From Nymphaea colorata (lineage: Eukaryota > Streptophyta > Magnoliopsida > Nymphaeales > Nymphaeaceae), in contig NW_022204903.1 of assembly GCF_008831285.2 (NCBI RefSeq), forward strand, positions 1 to 24,186: a stretch of DNA of 24,186 bases, in the 5' to 3' direction. The notes under the pieces are model-generated. The model was given only the letters and a program-made list of their open reading frames with translations, was not told where the DNA came from and searched no databases. This document shows positions 21,683-24,186 of the stretch, one piece after another. A program made the translations under genes and the position numbers. Positions within the stretch are counted from its first letter, which is position 1. Each line of letters begins with the position of its first letter.

Positions 21683-22775
21683 TCACTTTGGTGCAATTTA
21701 TTGATTATCCAGAGGACATTTGATGCTGGTCTGCAGCCATTTTTTAAGACACTCACCATGGTAAAAGTGGTCGCAAGGCGTCTTGATGATGCATTTACCA
21801 CTTACCTCCGATTTCTCGAACCTTTTCGATATTCCTTCCCAGCTCATCGACTATAGGCAGATGGAGCAAACTTATTTCGGAGTCTAATTGTCCCCAGAGC
21901 TTGTTCTGTAGACCACGAAATGAGGGCTACGCATCTTGACCCTGATAAAGTTAATCGCTGATAGCAAAATGTTCGCCAGGATTAGGTTAGCATTCATGAG
22001 GTAAAGATTTCCTAATATGAAGAAGGTGGTCAGGTCGACAGATTCCTACAAGAAGCCCATCGGCTGTATAAAGTATACGAAGTAGATATTCAAGAAGAAT
22101 ATCGTTCCCAAGTCGTTTGTTTCCACTTCAATACCGCCTTACTTGTAATTGATGATCCCAAGCACCAAAGGCATGAAGGCAAAAAGATTGAAAAGAACTT
22201 TCTCGAAGAAAACTTGGTCCATGATGAAGGAAGCAGCTCCAAAGAGGGCGAAGCAAGGATTCCAAGACTCTATCTCAGAGGAATATCTTCTGTGTAAGAT
22301 GCAAAATTTTTATTATTCCTTTTGCTACCGATACATTTAACGCTATTATAGTCAGTGCTCTTAGTGATTATATCCAGAGTTATGTTGACTCAAGTAATTT
22401 CCATATGAAAAGACAAAGATAGAGTTGCCAACTGAAAAACACTGCCAAATAGAGATTTTTATATCTGTTCACCCACAAAAATTTTTCTCGATCATTCTGA
22501 CTTGATAAAGTAAATATGCAGGGCTATGGTGAAGATAAGATGGCAATATAGTAGGTCAGTAGATGTAGAGGGGTGATCTGCGCTTATTTGGGTCTCATTT
22601 TGCACAGAATTGTTATTATTGGATGTTGTTGATGAGTTCTTCACAATAAAGCTCTAAAAAGAATATTCTTCGTATTAGTTATGACTGGAATGGAAATTTT
22701 ATGCTGGTGGATGGGGGTAGTGCTCAGAAGAACTTGACGATATGAAGAATGCGAAGAGATATTAAAAGCGTGCAT
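21683..22775 (-). CDS. Signal-peptide multi-pass membrane protein with C-terminal RING-H2 (family member 4)
   Basis: The last gene before the telomere, pointing away from it and convergent with family member 3. A start at ATG 22775-22773 gives, after one frame change in the T-run just downstream, a hydrophobic leader (Y-L-F-A-F-F-I-S-S-S). A Ser/Asn-rich ectodomain follows, with several N-x-S/T sequons (N-S-S, N-N-S, N-E-T). Membrane spans include L-I-F-T-I-A-L-H-I-Y-F-I and I-L-A-N-I-L-L-S-A-I. From ~22250 to the end the frame is unbroken: V-C-S-I-C-L-E-S-M, T-P-C-D-H-F-Y-H-G-E-C-L-K-K-W, K-C-P-L-D-N, TGA 21685-21683. It has the best-preserved RING of the four, and TAG/TAA read as Glu fit well (C-L-E-S-M). 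Frame changes near 22770, 22490 and 22300 leave the N-terminal half approximate. Confidence 0.78.
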
Positions 22776-24099
22776 TTTTCAAATGTATTATAACCTTATT
22801 TGAAGTAAATTAAATAAGCCCAAAAGAAAGGGTTCTAAAAAATTACTTGAAGATTATTATAACAAAACCACGACTTTTCGTTTGACCACAATATAATTAT
22901 AAAGTTTTGTACGTATTGCCTGGTCCACCCGATAAAATCTCAAAGTTATTATTTCAAATAATACTGAAGAACAATTAATGCTTAAATTAAATTTTTTCTT
23001 CATGGAATATTTTAATCAGAATGCGGTATTCCGAAGAAATCATTACTATGGAAATGGTAGGCTTCTTCATAATAATCAGTAATTTTCTTTCCCAATAATA
23101 AGGAAATACATATGCATGCTGAATGGAGTGCACACTAATAGAGAGTCTCGAGATGATTACGTCATGCTTCCGCTGCTCAAATCGATGGTTTTTTAAGAAG
23201 AGTATTTATTGGATGGATATGAGCTGTCCACAGATATCTATGGATATTCACACATACTCATTTTTATATTAATACAAAAATTAGGAAAAAATAATCATCT
23301 TCCTATTAAAGCCCCCATAATTGTATCCCTTGAGCGTTAGCTTGAAGCCCTCTTAATGGCATTACTTAAAAAAAGATGTGAGTCACCCATCATCTTAAAA
23401 AAAAGAAAAGTTTATCCTGTCTTGATAGCAGCAATAGCCTTCTGCAGTGTTCATAGAGAGTTGACTGAAATAGTTTTTTGTTTTTAATTTCATTTGAATA
23501 AGCTCAATAAGCTCTAGAATCAAAAATCTATTTCTTTGAAATTTATTTATAGGTTGAATCATTCAAAAAAGCTCGGAAAAAGTTTCTAAAGATGGAATAG
23601 AGTTTTTCAAGCAAAAGTACGGTCATCTATAAATACTGCTTTAGTTAATTCAAATATCATCTAAAAAGGCTTTGATTAATCGAATTTTAGTTCTATTTTC
23701 TCCAAAAAGTGTAGTTTTAATAATTAAAAGATCAATAAGATAGTGGATAAGATTGTATGCAAAAGTTGCTGCGTTTGAACCAAAAATCTCATAAATTTCC
23801 CCATTTATTGCTTGTATAAATAGTCAAACGTATTCAAAATAAAGTGAATTATTAAGTCCACAATCTGTGAATAAACTATCCTACTTTTCAAGCTTCTCTC
23901 AATCCTTTTCATCCTCTTTCAGGCAGGCGCGCGTTAGGGCGTTTGTTAGATGATTATAGGAAAGGAGGACTGGCTGGTGAGAATAGTGATGGGAACAAGG
24001 AACGGAGTCATCATAATTTTTATATTTGATTTGAATTTCTATACAGTTGGATTGATTATTGCAAATGAACACCAGTTGTTAATTGTTGATATATGAATA
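22776..24099. other. Subtelomeric AT-rich region without a recognisable gene
   Basis: About 1.3 kb between the last gene and the telomere. I find no long reading frame under the TGA-only stop code, no tRNA-like fold and no homologous domain. Small features: an imperfect hairpin with arms AAGATG (23373-23378) and CATCTT (23391-23396) flanked by A runs, a direct repeat AATAAGCTC x2 near 23497-23514, and a short GC-rich patch (GCAGGCGCGCGTTAGGGCG, ~23924-23942) standing out from its surroundings. Confidence 0.6.
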
Positions 24100-24186
24100 G
24101 GGGTTGGGGTTGGGGTTGGGGTTGGGGTTGGGGTTGGGGTTGGGGTTGGGGTTGGGTGGGTTGGGGTTGGGGTTGGGGTTGGGGTT
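24100..24186 (+). repeat. Telomere, (GGGGTT)n
   Basis: An 87-nt run of GGGGTT reaches the end of the window, G-strand 5'->3' toward the end as expected for a right chromosome end. This repeat is typical of oligohymenophorean ciliates; spirotrichs use GGGGTTTT. One irregular unit, GGGTGGGTT, sits at 24154-24162; the others are exact. The junction with unique sequence is at 24099/24100. Confidence 0.97.

Noticed and set aside
1-22775. Standard ciliate code (TAA/TAG = Gln)
   Set aside because: Gln would destroy the DEAH box, H3 Glu97 and the HECT F-x-E-G-F motif; Glu fits all of them.
1-22775. TGA also as a sense codon (as in Blastocrithidia or Condylostoma)
   Set aside because: Recognisable C-termini (H3, PARP, HECT, four RINGs) all end exactly at TGA. 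The GGGGTT telomere also excludes a trypanosomatid.
11253-22775. Pseudogenes as the cause of the broken frames
   Set aside because: Catalytic and zinc-binding residues are intact on both sides of each break and histone H3 is equally affected.

Overview
The window reads as the right-hand end of a ciliate macronuclear chromosome. It finishes in 87 nt of GGGGTT telomeric repeat (24100-24186), the G-rich strand running 5'->3' to the end. The large genes are interrupted every few dozen codons by TAA and TAG but almost never by TGA, and every assigned stop is TGA. Conserved positions show that TAA/TAG mean glutamate, not glutamine. Both Glu codons of a DEAH-type helicase box (D-E-I-H-E-R, 14684-14701) are TAA. 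The near-invariant Glu97 of histone H3 is TAG (10946-10948), and the Glu of the HECT motif F-x-E-G-F is TAA (7506-7508). This is the peritrich nuclear code (NCBI table 30). With GGGGTT telomeres it points to an oligohymenophorean, probably a peritrich (Vorticella, Carchesium or Campanella relatives). Genus cannot be told from the sequence.

Layout, left to right: (1) the 3' part of a giant HUWE1/Tom1-like HECT ubiquitin ligase (+, 1-7934); (2) a ubiquitin-like/zinc-binding fusion protein (+, 8150-8802); (3) a signal-peptide, multi-pass membrane RING protein (-, 9083-10192); (4) a divergent histone H3 (+, 10629-11041); (5) a roughly 2,500-residue protein carrying a DEAH-type helicase, a CCA-adding-type nucleotidyltransferase domain and a C-terminal PARP catalytic domain (-, 11253-18743); (6-8) three more membrane RING proteins related to gene 3 (+ 18879-19945, + 20350-21446, - 21683-22775); (9) about 1.3 kb of AT-rich subtelomere without a recognisable gene, then the telomere.

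Six of the eight genes concern ubiquitin or ubiquitin-like chemistry. The four RING proteins share one plan: N-terminal signal peptide, short ectodomain, several membrane spans, and a C-terminal RING-H2 whose last zinc ligand is Asp (C-P-[LV]-D, as in RBX1). The helicase-nucleotidyltransferase-PARP fusion is the most unusual protein here; its first ~1,200 residues match no family I recognise.

Every gene needs at least one single-base frame change to follow its conserved domain. Most are equivalent to one missing base and several fall in homopolymers, so uncorrected long-read indels are the likely cause. A few in conserved, non-homopolymer sequence deserve checking as possible real frameshifts. 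CDS coordinates therefore give the outer limits of a gene, not one unbroken frame.
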